A DNA stretch of 64,000 nt from CALDTK01 sp965215215. Its GTDB lineage: Bacteria; Bacteroidota; Bacteroidia; Chitinophagales; Saprospiraceae. Under the pieces are notes generated by a model. It was not told where the DNA came from and ran no database searches. It saw only the letters and a list, made by a program, of their open reading frames with translations. A program made the translations under genes and the position numbers. Positions within the stretch are counted from its first letter, which is position 1. Every line of letters starts with the position of its first letter. Location of the stretch: assembly GCA_965215215.1 (NCBI GenBank), contig OZ244043.1, positions 2,046,001-2,110,000 on the forward strand. The letters run 5' to 3'. Shown here one piece after another: positions 1 to 7,843 of the stretch.

Positions 1-219
1 TTTCGAGATTTGGACGACTACGTAGCCGAGGACGCACGGCTCCAAGCGCGGGCGAAGCAGGCGAGGGCGGAAGGGCGTTCTACGGCGACCGTTCGCGTTA
101 CGGCCAGTCTGGAGTCGGCGCATGCAAAGACCTACCGCGCGGCAGACTTCTCGGAGCCGATCAGCTTTTCGCAGACCTACCACGCCACCACTCCCAAAGC
201 CGTGACGAGTGAAACCTGA
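1..219 (+). CDS. Left-truncated small protein of unknown function
   Basis: The reading frame is already open at base 1 (Phe-Arg-Asp-Leu-Asp-Asp-Tyr) and runs to the stop at 217-219, so the true start is probably left of the window. The visible 72 residues are rich in Ala, Arg and Glu at first, then end in a polar Ser/Thr-rich tail. I do not recognise a family. Its end overlaps the next gene by 11 bases, so the two are probably co-transcribed with the SecB-like and Xre genes. By position it could be the toxin or a partner of that cassette, but this is inference from context only. Confidence 0.5.
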   Translation, partial: FRDLDDYVAEDARLQARAKQARAEGRSTATVRVTASLESAHAKTYRAADFSEPISFSQTYHATTPKAVTSET

Positions 220-643
220 GAAAATCAATTTGGGCATGGGCCCCGTCAAAACGCGGCTGCTCGAACTCTACGTCCGCGAGGGCACCGAGGCGGAGCGAGA
301 GCAGTTGGACATCCGAATCGACACCCGCTTCGCCTTCGATGCCGAAACCGAGGCCGTCACTACCGAGGTCACCGTTCGCTACCTGCCAGTGGTAGAGACG
401 GAGGAGCCTGAGCCGCTACTTAAGCTGGTGCTGGAAAGCGTTGTGGACACTACTGGGCTCGTAGGTTACATGGAGACGAATACCGTTCTGCCACTTCAGG
501 TCCAAGCACCCATGCTGGGCATTGCCTTGGGCACGGCTCGGGGATGCATCCGGTCGAACGCCGCGGCATTTTCGGTAGGGGCGGTGGAGATGCCGGTACT
601 CGATCCTGTGCGACTACTGAAGGGGAAGCTTGGGCTGGAGTAA
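209..643 (+). CDS. SecB-like chaperone-family protein
   Basis: A 144-residue protein starting at GTG 209 within the end of the previous gene. The N-terminal half alternates short polar beta-like segments. The C-terminal part carries the SecB-family pattern of a small hydrophobic stretch followed by GTARGCIRSNAAAF and then a Met-Pro-Val-Leu-Asp-Pro stretch, matching the helix and the (L/M)PxxxP of SecB-like proteins. Length is near that of SecB (about 150). SecB-like chaperones are known as the third component of toxin-antitoxin-chaperone loci, where they fold the antitoxin. An Xre regulator follows 30 bases downstream. Recognition rests on the C-terminal motif only, so the family assignment is moderate. 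Confidence 0.5.
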   Translation: MKPEKINLGMGPVKTRLLELYVREGTEAEREQLDIRIDTRFAFDAETEAVTTEVTVRYLPVVETEEPEPLLKLVLESVVDTTGLVGYMETNTVLPLQVQAPMLGIALGTARGCIRSNAAAFSVGAVEMPVLDPVRLLKGKLGLE

Positions 644-672
644 GGAGAGGGGGTAGACCTCTCACGTAGCAT

Positions 673-691
673 TATGATACCTAATATCATG
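673..691 (+). promoter_or_regulatory. Possible operator overlapping the Xre gene start
   Basis: ATGATA (674-679) and TATCAT (685-690) form a 6-bp inverted repeat with a 5-bp spacer in an AT-rich patch that includes the first codons of the Xre regulator. This is the usual size and place of an autoregulatory operator for such proteins. It is short enough to be chance. Confidence 0.3.
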
Positions 692-1012
692 AGCATCAAC
701 CGCCGCCTGGAAGCTTTCCGGACCCGCGACGTCCCCCAAGCCACCGGACAGTACGTGGAACGTAACCTCAAGCTCGTCAACAGGGTAGCCGACCGCCTGC
801 AGGAGTTAGGGTGGTCCCAGGAAGAGTTCGCGCGCCGACTCGGCAAGCGCCCCTCGCAAGTGAGCAAGTGGATGACCGGCCTCCAGAACATGACCTTGCT
901 CACGATCTCCGAGATCGAGAACGTGATCGGGGTCGACCTCCTCTCGGTGACGCAAGAGACGCCTTACGGCAAAACCGGAGGCGGTCCGCACGGGAGGGAT
1001 TCTGAAGCATAG
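674..1012 (+). CDS. Xre-family helix-turn-helix regulator (antitoxin-like)
   Basis: A 112-residue protein with one Xre/lambda-repressor helix-turn-helix at about residues 40-92: LGWSQEEFARRLGKRPSQVS is the recognition region, followed by KWMTGLQNMTLLTI. Start could be ATG 674 or ATG 689; the second gives a cleaner N-terminus (MSINRRLEAF). The last about 15 residues (PYGKTGGG and onward) are encoded by a copy of the dispersed GCCTTACGGCAAAACC motif and look appended. It lies 30 bases after the SecB-like gene and probably belongs to the same operon. Likely an autorepressing antitoxin; the cognate toxin is not evident in the window. Confidence 0.75.
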   Translation: MIPNIMSINRRLEAFRTRDVPQATGQYVERNLKLVNRVADRLQELGWSQEEFARRLGKRPSQVSKWMTGLQNMTLLTISEIENVIGVDLLSVTQETPYGKTGGGPHGRDSEA

Positions 1013-1140
1013 GCTGCGCCGTAACGGGGAGTACGTAGCGGGAGAAAGCGCGAGCGCGAAGGTAGGCTAGCAGAACCTGGTAAATCATATTTTCACCAAC
1101 TGAGCAACGATTTAATCAAGATGCAGCCGTCTAGTACTCC

Positions 1141-1147
1141 TACCTTG
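1141..1147 (+). promoter_or_regulatory. TACCTTG promoter box upstream of rhuM
   Basis: TACCTTGCAGCC here is identical to the sequence directly before the Gfo/Idh start at 60186, and matches the Bacteroidota -7 element TAnnTTTG minus one T. It sits 77 bases before the RhuM start. No clear -33 element was found. Confidence 0.35.
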
Positions 1148-1224
1148 CAGCCACGGATTGTTTTGCCCTGAGTCAGTAGCCCAGGGCGCATCTCCTACCT
1201 ACCCAGTACGCAAGCACAGCAGTC

Positions 1225-2202
1225 ATGGAGCGAGGCGAGATCATCATTTACCGCACAGACGACGGAGGCACCGAACTCCAAGTCAAGATGTCGGACGAGA
1301 GCGTCTGGGCCAGCCTCAATGAGCTGGCGGAGCTGTTTGACACCACCCGTCAAAACCTCACCATCCACATCGCCAACATCTACGAAAGCGCTGAGCTCCA
1401 GGAAGTTGGAACTTGTAAGGATTTCTTACAAGTTCAACAAGAGGGTGCACGTGCCGTGCGGCGATCGATCAAGCACTACAACCTCGACCTCATCATCGCC
1501 GTCGGGTATCGAGTCAACTCGAAGGTCGCCACCAGGTTCCGCCAGTGGGCAACAGCCGTCCTCCGCGAGTACCTCATTAAGGGCTTCGCGATGAACGACG
1601 AGCGTCTCAAAGACCCAGACCACGACTACTTCGAGGAGCTCCTCCAGCGCATCCGCGCCATCCGCGCCTCCGAGAAACGCTTCTACCGAAAGGTATGCGA
1701 CATCTTCGCCGAGTCGAGTGACTACGACAAGGACGCCGCTCTCGCCCGAGAATTCTTCCAGACGGTCCAGAACAAGCTGCATTGGGCCGCCCACGGCCAC
1801 ACCGCCGCGGAGGTCGTCCATCAGCGCGCCGATGCGTCGAAGCCCAGCATGGGCCTCACCTACCACCCGAAGTCCAATATCCGGAAGGCCGATGTCACGA
1901 TCGGCAAGAACTACCTAGACGTAGAAGAGAACCGGATCCTAGAGGGCTTAGTCTCCCAGTTCTTCGAGTTTGCCGAGGGGCAGGCTCGTCGGAGGAAGCC
2001 CGTAACGATGGCCGGCTGGGTGGCGAAGTTAAACGGCCTGCTCACGCTGAATGAGTCGGAAGTGCTGATGGGGAAGGGGACGGTAAGTGCGCAACAGGCG
2101 AAGGTGCGGGCGCATGAAGAGTACGAGAAGTACAAGGCGGCGCTGAAGGCACCGGATGCTTATGATGAATTGGTGGCGGCTAGTAAAAAACTGAAGACGT
2201 AA
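1225..2202 (+). CDS. RhuM family protein (virulence RhuM/Fic-associated)
   Basis: A 325-residue protein with the full RhuM layout. An N-terminal winged-helix-like part contains VWASLNELAELFDTTRQNLT and the conserved GARAVRRSIKHYNLDLIIAV, then VGYRVNSKVATRFRQWA. A helical C-terminal domain carries KVCDIFAESSDYD, VQNKLHWAAHGHTAAEV and KADVTIGKNYLDVEE. Family length is usually 320-340, so this copy looks complete. RhuM genes are commonly found inside type I restriction loci, as here, upstream of hsdS/hsdR. The molecular function is not established; a role in defence is inferred from repeated association. The ORF is intact with GC-rich codon use like hsdR. Confidence 0.88.
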   Translation: MERGEIIIYRTDDGGTELQVKMSDESVWASLNELAELFDTTRQNLTIHIANIYESAELQEVGTCKDFLQVQQEGARAVRRSIKHYNLDLIIAVGYRVNSKVATRFRQWATAVLREYLIKGFAMNDERLKDPDHDYFEELLQRIRAIRASEKRFYRKVCDIFAESSDYDKDAALAREFFQTVQNKLHWAAHGHTAAEVVHQRADASKPSMGLTYHPKSNIRKADVTIGKNYLDVEENRILEGLVSQFFEFAEGQARRRKPVTMAGWVAKLNGLLTLNESEVLMGKGTVSAQQAKVRAHEEYEKYKAALKAPDAYDELVAASKKLKT

Positions 2203-2231
2203 ACATATCAACCTCATATATCGGACACTAA

Positions 2232-2290
2232 CCCCACTAACGCCCCGCTGGTCCTCCCCTTGGGGAGTTAGTGGGGCGCGGGGAGTTAGT
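2232..2290. repeat. GC-rich hairpin element A (intergenic)
   Basis: CCCCACTAAC (2232-2241) is inversely repeated by GTTAGTGGGG (2267-2276), with an inner palindrome CTCCCC-TT-GGGGAG (2254-2267). The GGGGAGTTAGTGGG part is then directly repeated up to 2290. It lies between rhuM and the DUF559 gene and shares its core with element B at 2722-2789. It may act as a terminator, but no T-run follows; a small palindromic mobile repeat is the alternative. Confidence 0.6.
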
Positions 2291-2313
2291 GGGTCTACGA
2301 CAGAAAAACTATA

Positions 2314-2826
2314 GTGAATATGGATGATGAACGACGAGCGTGGTTACACCGTACAGCACGCAAATGTGGCTACAGGATCAGGCGCGGGTACGCACGAGAG
2401 CTGAGAAAAAACCAAACTCACGCAGAGCGAGCACTTTGGGAAGCTTTACGAGCGTACAAAACGGGTGGAGCAGGCTGGCGTCGACAACATATTGTAGATA
2501 GATTCATTGTCGACTTTGTCCATCTAGGCAGCAAACTGGCTGTAGAGGTAGACGGCGGATACCACCAGCTTGACAAACAGCAACAACTAGATAAGGAGCG
2601 TGATGAAGCACTTAACTCATTAGGGTGGACTGTTATTAGAGTTACGAATAAAGAGGTTTTGTCTGATGCACACTCGTTCAGCTTAAAGCTCTCTGTGCTA
2701 GCCGAGGATTTAGTCCTACGAGCAACTGTCCCGCCTGCCGCGGTTCTCCCCGTTGGGGAGTCAGTGGGGCCGGCAGGCAGGACAGTTGCGGTTAATGACC
2801 TCCCAAACACACCTTTTGAATCATGA
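2314..2826 (+). CDS. DUF559 endonuclease-domain protein (PD-(D/E)XK-like)
   Basis: A 170-residue protein (start GTG 2314 or ATG 2320) matching DUF559. RELRKNQTHAERALWEALR leads to HIVDRFIVDFV, then LAVEVDGGYHQ, then DEALNSLGWTVIRVTNKEVL. The Asp of IVDF and the ExDG motif are the expected nuclease-fold residues, related to very-short-patch-repair nucleases. DUF559 proteins are about 120-130 residues. Here the last about 35 residues are a low-complexity tail encoded by hairpin element B, which has read-through coding. The end overlaps the next gene by 4 bases (ATGA), indicating translational coupling. The DNA here is lower in GC than hsdR. Role in the restriction locus is inferred. Confidence 0.85.
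   Translation: MNMDDERRAWLHRTARKCGYRIRRGYARELRKNQTHAERALWEALRAYKTGGAGWRRQHIVDRFIVDFVHLGSKLAVEVDGGYHQLDKQQQLDKERDEALNSLGWTVIRVTNKEVLSDAHSFSLKLSVLAEDLVLRATVPPAAVLPVGESVGPAGRTVAVNDLPNTPFES
2722..2789. repeat. Hairpin element B inside the DUF559 gene
   Basis: GCAACTGTCCCGCCTGCCG (2722-2740) and CGGCAGGCAGGACAGTTGC (2771-2789) are inverted repeats matching at 18 of 19 positions around a 30-base loop. The loop contains CTCCCCGTTGGGGAGTCAG, nearly the same core as element A. It lies in the 3' end of the DUF559 reading frame and encodes a tail absent from the family, suggesting insertion of a small palindromic element. Confidence 0.75.
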
Positions 2827-3158
2827 GCAATCCACCCACCAACACCACTCACCTCGTCGTCATAGCCTACTCCTTCCCCGTCTTCAATCGAGAAGTTGAT
2901 AGAGCGATTCTGTCCGCGCCTAAATTAAGAAAGGCATATTTGCAGGACAGGGAAAAAGAATTAAAGGGAATTAGGAATCGGGTAGAAGCGCTAATCGGAG
3001 ATAGGTGTACGCCTAAATACCACAATGACGTAAAATGGAGCGAAGGCTATCAGTACTGGTATCGAAAAAGCGATCCAGGTTTTTCTGTGCCGCCGCCCGT
3101 CACCATCGAAGCTGTCGATTCCGTAGACCAATTTCACGTTCCATTTGAACTGATATGA
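2823..3158 (+). CDS. Small protein of unknown function in the type I R-M operon
   Basis: A 111-residue ORF coupled at both ends: ATGA overlaps with the DUF559 gene before it and with hsdS after it. This placement argues that it is translated. Visible features are a hydrophobic N-terminal strand (TTHLVVIAYSFPVF), a charged helix (LRKAYLQDREKELKGIRNRV) and a Trp/Tyr-rich stretch around KWSEGYQYWYRK. I do not recognise a family and see no catalytic motif. GC content is low compared with hsdR and like the first part of hsdS, suggesting that it travels with the specificity gene. Confidence 0.65.
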   Translation: MSNPPTNTTHLVVIAYSFPVFNREVDRAILSAPKLRKAYLQDREKELKGIRNRVEALIGDRCTPKYHNDVKWSEGYQYWYRKSDPGFSVPPPVTIEAVDSVDQFHVPFELI

Positions 3159-4393
3159 AGACAGTCCCATTACGACGTGCCGCTTCATTCTACTCTGGAG
3201 GCACGCCAAGCAAAAGCAACCCGCTCTATTGGGGCGGGACTATTCCATGGATTTCCGGCAAAGATTTAAAGAAATTCTATCTCGACGATTCAATCGAAAG
3301 AATTACAGAGGAAGGTGCTCAAACCGTTCGACTTGCATCACCAGATAGCATTCTCGTGCTGGTACGCGGGATGATGCTCAACCGCGCACTTCCATTAGGA
3401 ATATTACAGGTTCCCGCGACCTTCAATCAAGATGTTAAAGCGTTAGTCGCAAGTGAATCTTACGACAGTATTTTTCTTGCATACTACTTAGCGTCACAAG
3501 AGTCTCGAATACTTGGACTCGTTACAAGGTCTAGTCACGGTACGGGTAAACTAGAAACAGACGAATTAGCTTCGTACCCGATTCCCGATTTAGACCTCCC
3601 CACCCAACGCCGCATCGCCGCCATCCTCCAAACCTGGGACCGCGCCATCGCCCTCGCCGAACGACAACTCCAACTCCTCCGAGACCGCAAGCGCGGACTC
3701 ATGCAGCTGCTGCTCACGGGCGAGAAACGGCTGCCGGGGTTCGAGGGGGCGTGGGAGGAGGGAGCACTATCAGATCTTGGGCAAGTACTGAAAGGGACTG
3801 GCTTGAAGAAAGAGGATATGCAAGAGGTTGGCGTTCAGTGCATAAGGTACGCAGAACTCTATACGTCCTATGGCTCTCATATCATGGAGGTAAAGTCACA
3901 CACGTCGGAAGCTATTGCTAAATCGCGCCTTTTGCTACAGAGTGGCGATATCTTGCTGCCGAGTTCCGGAGAAGATAGGGTTGATATCGGAAGTGCGGCA
4001 GCTTACTTGGGTAACGCGACCTGCGTAGTTGGCGGCGACATGTTGGTCATTCGCCCCGTTTCAGCACTTTCTCGTTTCCTGGGTTATAGTCTCAACCAGG
4101 AGGCAGTGCGTCGGCAGTTTTACGCCGTAGCGCAAGGGGTGTCGGTGGTGCATGTGTATAAGTCTAACCTAAACGAAATCACCGTACTCCTTCCCGAGGA
4201 ACGCGAGCAGTTGGCGATCAGCGCTGTGCTGGATACTGCCTCTACTGCGGTCAATGAGATGCAAACGTGGATATGCCGACTTCGCGCTCAAAAGAAAGGT
4301 CTCATGCAACACCTCCTCGACGATCCCCAACCCCTCGGCCCTGAGTTCGACAAATTCGTCGAGGCCGAAGCCTCCCCGCCTGCAAGGACGTAA
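3155..4393 (+). CDS. hsdS: Type I restriction-modification specificity subunit HsdS
   Basis: A 412-residue specificity subunit with two target-recognition domains, each followed by a conserved helix. TRD1 covers about residues 1-145 and its helix follows (LPTQRRIAAILQTWDRAIAL, then RKRGLMQLLLTG). TRD2 covers about 195-345, with its helix (LPEEREQLAISAVLDTAS and AQKKGLMQHLLD). The protein binds the bipartite DNA target and joins two HsdM and two HsdR subunits. Start ATG 3155 overlaps the previous stop. The central helix segment is GC-rich whereas both TRDs are visibly less so, the mosaic expected from domain exchange. The tail after about residue 395 is variable. Confident. Confidence 0.95.
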   Translation: MKTVPLRRAASFYSGGTPSKSNPLYWGGTIPWISGKDLKKFYLDDSIERITEEGAQTVRLASPDSILVLVRGMMLNRALPLGILQVPATFNQDVKALVASESYDSIFLAYYLASQESRILGLVTRSSHGTGKLETDELASYPIPDLDLPTQRRIAAILQTWDRAIALAERQLQLLRDRKRGLMQLLLTGEKRLPGFEGAWEEGALSDLGQVLKGTGLKKEDMQEVGVQCIRYAELYTSYGSHIMEVKSHTSEAIAKSRLLLQSGDILLPSSGEDRVDIGSAAAYLGNATCVVGGDMLVIRPVSALSRFLGYSLNQEAVRRQFYAVAQGVSVVHVYKSNLNEITVLLPEEREQLAISAVLDTASTAVNEMQTWICRLRAQKKGLMQHLLDDPQPLGPEFDKFVEAEASPPART

Positions 4394-4456
4394 GCGTCCT
4401 ATCGCCACCCCCATCTGAGATTGCCGCGCCAGCTCCTTCGTCGCGTCTCGCAATGA
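4386..4456. repeat. REP-like intergenic sequence between hsdS and hsdR
   Basis: The gap holds a small hairpin GGACG-taag-CGTCC (4386-4399). It also holds an imperfect palindrome from AGATTGCCGCG (4418) to CGCGTCTCGCAATGACG (4442-4458), a layout typical of short REP-type intergenic repeats. No second copy was found in the window. Confidence 0.35.
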
Positions 4457-4462
4457 CGTACA

Positions 4463-7400
4463 ATGCCCCGCCTCACCGAAGACCTCTCCTCCCAAGTCCC
4501 CGCCATCCAGGTCCTCGTTAACCTCGGCTACACCTACGTGCCGCCCGCCGAGGCGCTGGCCTGGCGAGACGGCAGCACGGCCGAAGTGCTCTTCCCCGCG
4601 ATCCTCGCCTCGCAGCTGCGGCAACTCAATCCCATCACCCACCTCGGGAAGGCCTACCGCATCAGCGACGCCGGCATCGACGGGGCCATCCGGCGGCTGC
4701 GGGATGTCTCTATCGCCGAGGGCATCCACGTGGCCAACCGCGTCGCGCACGAGCTGCTTACGCTCGGCTACACCCACGACGATCGCTACGATGGTAAGCG
4801 CGCCAGTAAGACCCTCCGCTACATCGATTGGACCAACTGGCGCAACAACGTCTTCCACGTCACCGAAGAGCTGAGTGTGCAGCGGGACGGACGCCCCGAT
4901 CACTACCGGCCCGACATCGCGCTCTACGTCAACGGCATCCCCTTCGCCGTGCTGGAGTGTAAGGACCTTAGCATCCGCGGGCCCATCTCGGAGGCCATCT
5001 CACAGCACCTCCGCAACCAGAAGCGCGGGGGCCTGCGCAAACTGTACAAACTCGTTCAGCTGACGGGCGCGCTAGCGGTGTCGGAGGCGAGCTACGCCAC
5101 TGTCGGCACGTCCGAGGAGTTCTGGTCGGTGTGGCGGGAGCGGTTTTACGGAAGTGAGAAAGAGAGAGACGAGGCGGAGACGGCCCACCGGGACGCTAAG
5201 CGGAATGCACAAAACACGCCGCTCAAGCCAGCCGACCAACGTCGTATCGTTGAGGCGACCGATAAGCCTCACGAGCAGGACTACCGCCGGCAGGTTTTGG
5301 CGAAAGCCGCACCAGCAACAGCCGACGTAATGGGAGCGTCCAGCGCCGTCAAAGAAATTGGCGCCCGAGCACTAAGTACCCTCGACCCCAGCCCCGCCTA
5401 CCGTCCCGAGCCCACCGCGCAGACGGCCCTCCTCTACGACGTCTTCCGGCCCGAACGACTCCTCCGTCTCGCGGGCGACTTCTCGCTCTTCGACGGGGGC
5501 ACGCGCAAGGTGGCGCGCTACCAACAGTACTTCGCCGTGCAGCGCACACTAGCAAGGGTGATGCCGCTCAACGCCGCCGGCCAACGCGAGGGCGGCATCG
5601 TGTGGCATACGCAGGGCTCGGGCAAGAGCCTCACGATGGTGATGCTGGCGCGGGCCATTTTCCGACACGCGGCTATGGATGGGCGCGAGCCGCAGGTGGT
5701 GATCGTCACCGACCGCGTCGACCTCGACGAGCAGATCCACGGGACCTTCCTCGACTGCGGCATCCAGCGAGTGTCGCGCGCGGCCACCGGTACGGAGCTG
5801 CGCCGCCTCCTGGCCGACGGCAAGCGCAAGGTCGTCACCACGATCATCAACAAGTTCGACACCGCCATCCGCTCGCTCGGGCGCCAGCCGCCCATCACCT
5901 CGCCCGACATCTTCCTGCTGGTGGATGAGGCGCACCGCACGCAGTACGGCAGCTTCGCCGCGAGCCTGGATCTCACGCTCCCGAAGGCCTGCGCGATCGC
6001 CTTCACGGGCACGCCTATCAGTAAGAAAGACCGCGACACCAACGAGCGCTTCGGCCGCTACATCGACAAGTACCGCATCAACGAGGCCGTGGCCGACGGG
6101 GCCGTGCTCAAGCTCCTCTACGAGAATCGGATGCCCGTGCTCGACGTCCAGCGCGACGCCATCGACGCGAAGGCCGAGCGCCTCGCCGACGACTACGGCC
6201 TCGACGCCACCCAGCGCGGCGAACGCGAGGAGCACCACGCCCGCATGGAGAAGCTCCTCACCACCGAGCAGCGCCTGCGGCAGGTGATGGAGGACATCGT
6301 CCGGCACTACACGAAGGAGCTGCAGCCCAACGTCGTCACCGTCGGCGGGCAGGCGCGGCCCTCGAAGGCGCAGTTCGTGACGCGCGACAAGCACACCGCC
6401 GTGCGCTACTACTACCTCTTCAAGCAGACCGGCAAGATCAGCGTCGAGCTCGTCATCAGCCCGCCCGACACGCGCGCCGGCCACGAGGACGTCTCGACGG
6501 CCTCCGACAACCTCGTGCTCAAGTTCTGGGGCGAGATGATGGACCGCTACGGTACGGCCGAGAAGTACCAGCGCGAGGTCGTGAGCAAGTTCAAGCGCCA
6601 CGGCCCGCCCGAACTCATCGTCGTCGTGAGCAAGCTGCTCACGGGCTTCGACGCGCCCTACAACACCGTGCTCTACGTCGACAAGAACCTCCGGGAGGAG
6701 AACTTGCTACAGGCCATCGCGCGGGTCAATCGCCGGGCCGAGGGCAAGGACTTCGGCTACGTCATCGACTACCGCGGGATGCTGCCCGAGCTGCAGGAGG
6801 CCCTAGCCAGCCAGCAGGACGACGAGGAGGACGCCGAGGACGTGCGCGCCGCCGTCACCGACAGCACCGACGAACTGACGAAGCTGCCCGAGGTGCACGC
6901 CCGCGCCCTACACTACTTCCCCGGGCTCACCGAGGCCCGCCACCCCGACGTCGACCACTGGACGAGCTACCTGCGCGAAGACGACCGCCGCGACGAGTTC
7001 TACGCCGACCTCGGCAACTTCCTGCGGCTCATGAAGGTGGCCGACGCAACGGCTGCCTGGCGCAGGGACACCCCCAAGGCCACGGTGGCCGGCTACCAAC
7101 GTGATCGAGCTTGGCTGCGCAAGATCAAGACGGCGGCCGGCAACCGCTTCAGCGAGACCATCGACTTCGCGCGCTACGACGCCCAGCTCACGCGCATCCT
7201 CCACGAGCACGTCACTAGCTACGAGGTGGAGCGCCTCGGCGAGCCCGTCGACATCTTCGACGTGGCGGCCTTCGAGCAGCAACTCGAGACGGCCACCAGC
7301 GACGAGGCCCGCGCCGACATCATCCAGAGTCGCACATCCAAGCACTTGCGTGAAAACATGCGCCGCAACCCTGCGCAGTACCGCAAATTCTCGCAGCTCC

Positions 7401-7843
7401 TCCAGGAAGCCCTCGAGGAGTACCGCCGCACGCGCGACACCGTAGAGTACCTGCGACGCGTGACGCAGATCAAAGACCAGGTAATGTCGGGTGGCGACAC
7501 CGAAGGCATGCCCCCCGCCATTCGCGGCAACGAGCCCGCGGTGGCCGTGTACGCCAGTCTCGGAGCGAGCCTCGGAGATCGGGTAAGTCCGGCAGGCAAG
7601 ACAGCACTGCCCCAGCTTTCGCTAAAACTCGTCTCGCGCATCCGGCACGCCGTCACAGAAGGCGGGCGCGAACGCGTAGACTGGCAACACAACGACGGTG
7701 TGCTCGGGATGCTCAAACTCGACCTAACCGACGAGCTCTACGAAGCATCCATCTACGGGGAGGCGAGCGTCCCGGGCTACGACGTCCTCCGACAGCTCGC
7801 CGCTGATTTGGTAGAGCTCGCCAAGCAGCGATCGTGGTCGTGA
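4463..7843 (+). CDS. hsdR: Type I restriction endonuclease subunit HsdR
   Basis: A 1126-residue motor and nuclease subunit. The N-terminal PD-(D/E)XK nuclease has RPDIALYVNG and VLECKD near residue 165. The helicase motor has Walker A QGSGKSLTM near 385, DEAH-box LLVDEAHRTQYG near 488 and motif III AFTGTP. The second RecA fold includes KLLTGFDAPYNTVLYVDK and ARVNRRAEGKDFGYVIDY. The C-terminal part is helical and binds the methylase core. Length fits the family (about 1000-1150). Start ATG 4463 lies 69 bases after hsdS. A dispersed GGTTTTGGCGAAAGCC copy lies in the linker at 5293-5308. The methylase gene hsdM is not next to it. The end overlaps the next gene. Confidence 0.97.
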   Translation: MPRLTEDLSSQVPAIQVLVNLGYTYVPPAEALAWRDGSTAEVLFPAILASQLRQLNPITHLGKAYRISDAGIDGAIRRLRDVSIAEGIHVANRVAHELLTLGYTHDDRYDGKRASKTLRYIDWTNWRNNVFHVTEELSVQRDGRPDHYRPDIALYVNGIPFAVLECKDLSIRGPISEAISQHLRNQKRGGLRKLYKLVQLTGALAVSEASYATVGTSEEFWSVWRERFYGSEKERDEAETAHRDAKRNAQNTPLKPADQRRIVEATDKPHEQDYRRQVLAKAAPATADVMGASSAVKEIGARALSTLDPSPAYRPEPTAQTALLYDVFRPERLLRLAGDFSLFDGGTRKVARYQQYFAVQRTLARVMPLNAAGQREGGIVWHTQGSGKSLTMVMLARAIFRHAAMDGREPQVVIVTDRVDLDEQIHGTFLDCGIQRVSRAATGTELRRLLADGKRKVVTTIINKFDTAIRSLGRQPPITSPDIFLLVDEAHRTQYGSFAASLDLTLPKACAIAFTGTPISKKDRDTNERFGRYIDKYRINEAVADGAVLKLLYENRMPVLDVQRDAIDAKAERLADDYGLDATQRGEREEHHARMEKLLTTEQRLRQVMEDIVRHYTKELQPNVVTVGGQARPSKAQFVTRDKHTAVRYYYLFKQTGKISVELVISPPDTRAGHEDVSTASDNLVLKFWGEMMDRYGTAEKYQREVVSKFKRHGPPELIVVVSKLLTGFDAPYNTVLYVDKNLREENLLQAIARVNRRAEGKDFGYVIDYRGMLPELQEALASQQDDEEDAEDVRAAVTDSTDELTKLPEVHARALHYFPGLTEARHPDVDHWTSYLREDDRRDEFYADLGNFLRLMKVADATAAWRRDTPKATVAGYQRDRAWLRKIKTAAGNRFSETIDFARYDAQLTRILHEHVTSYEVERLGEPVDIFDVAAFEQQLETATSDEARADIIQSRTSKHLRENMRRNPAQYRKFSQLLQEALEEYRRTRDTVEYLRRVTQIKDQVMSGGDTEGMPPAIRGNEPAVAVYASLGASLGDRVSPAGKTALPQLSLKLVSRIRHAVTEGGRERVDWQHNDGVLGMLKLDLTDELYEASIYGEASVPGYDVLRQLAADLVELAKQRSWS

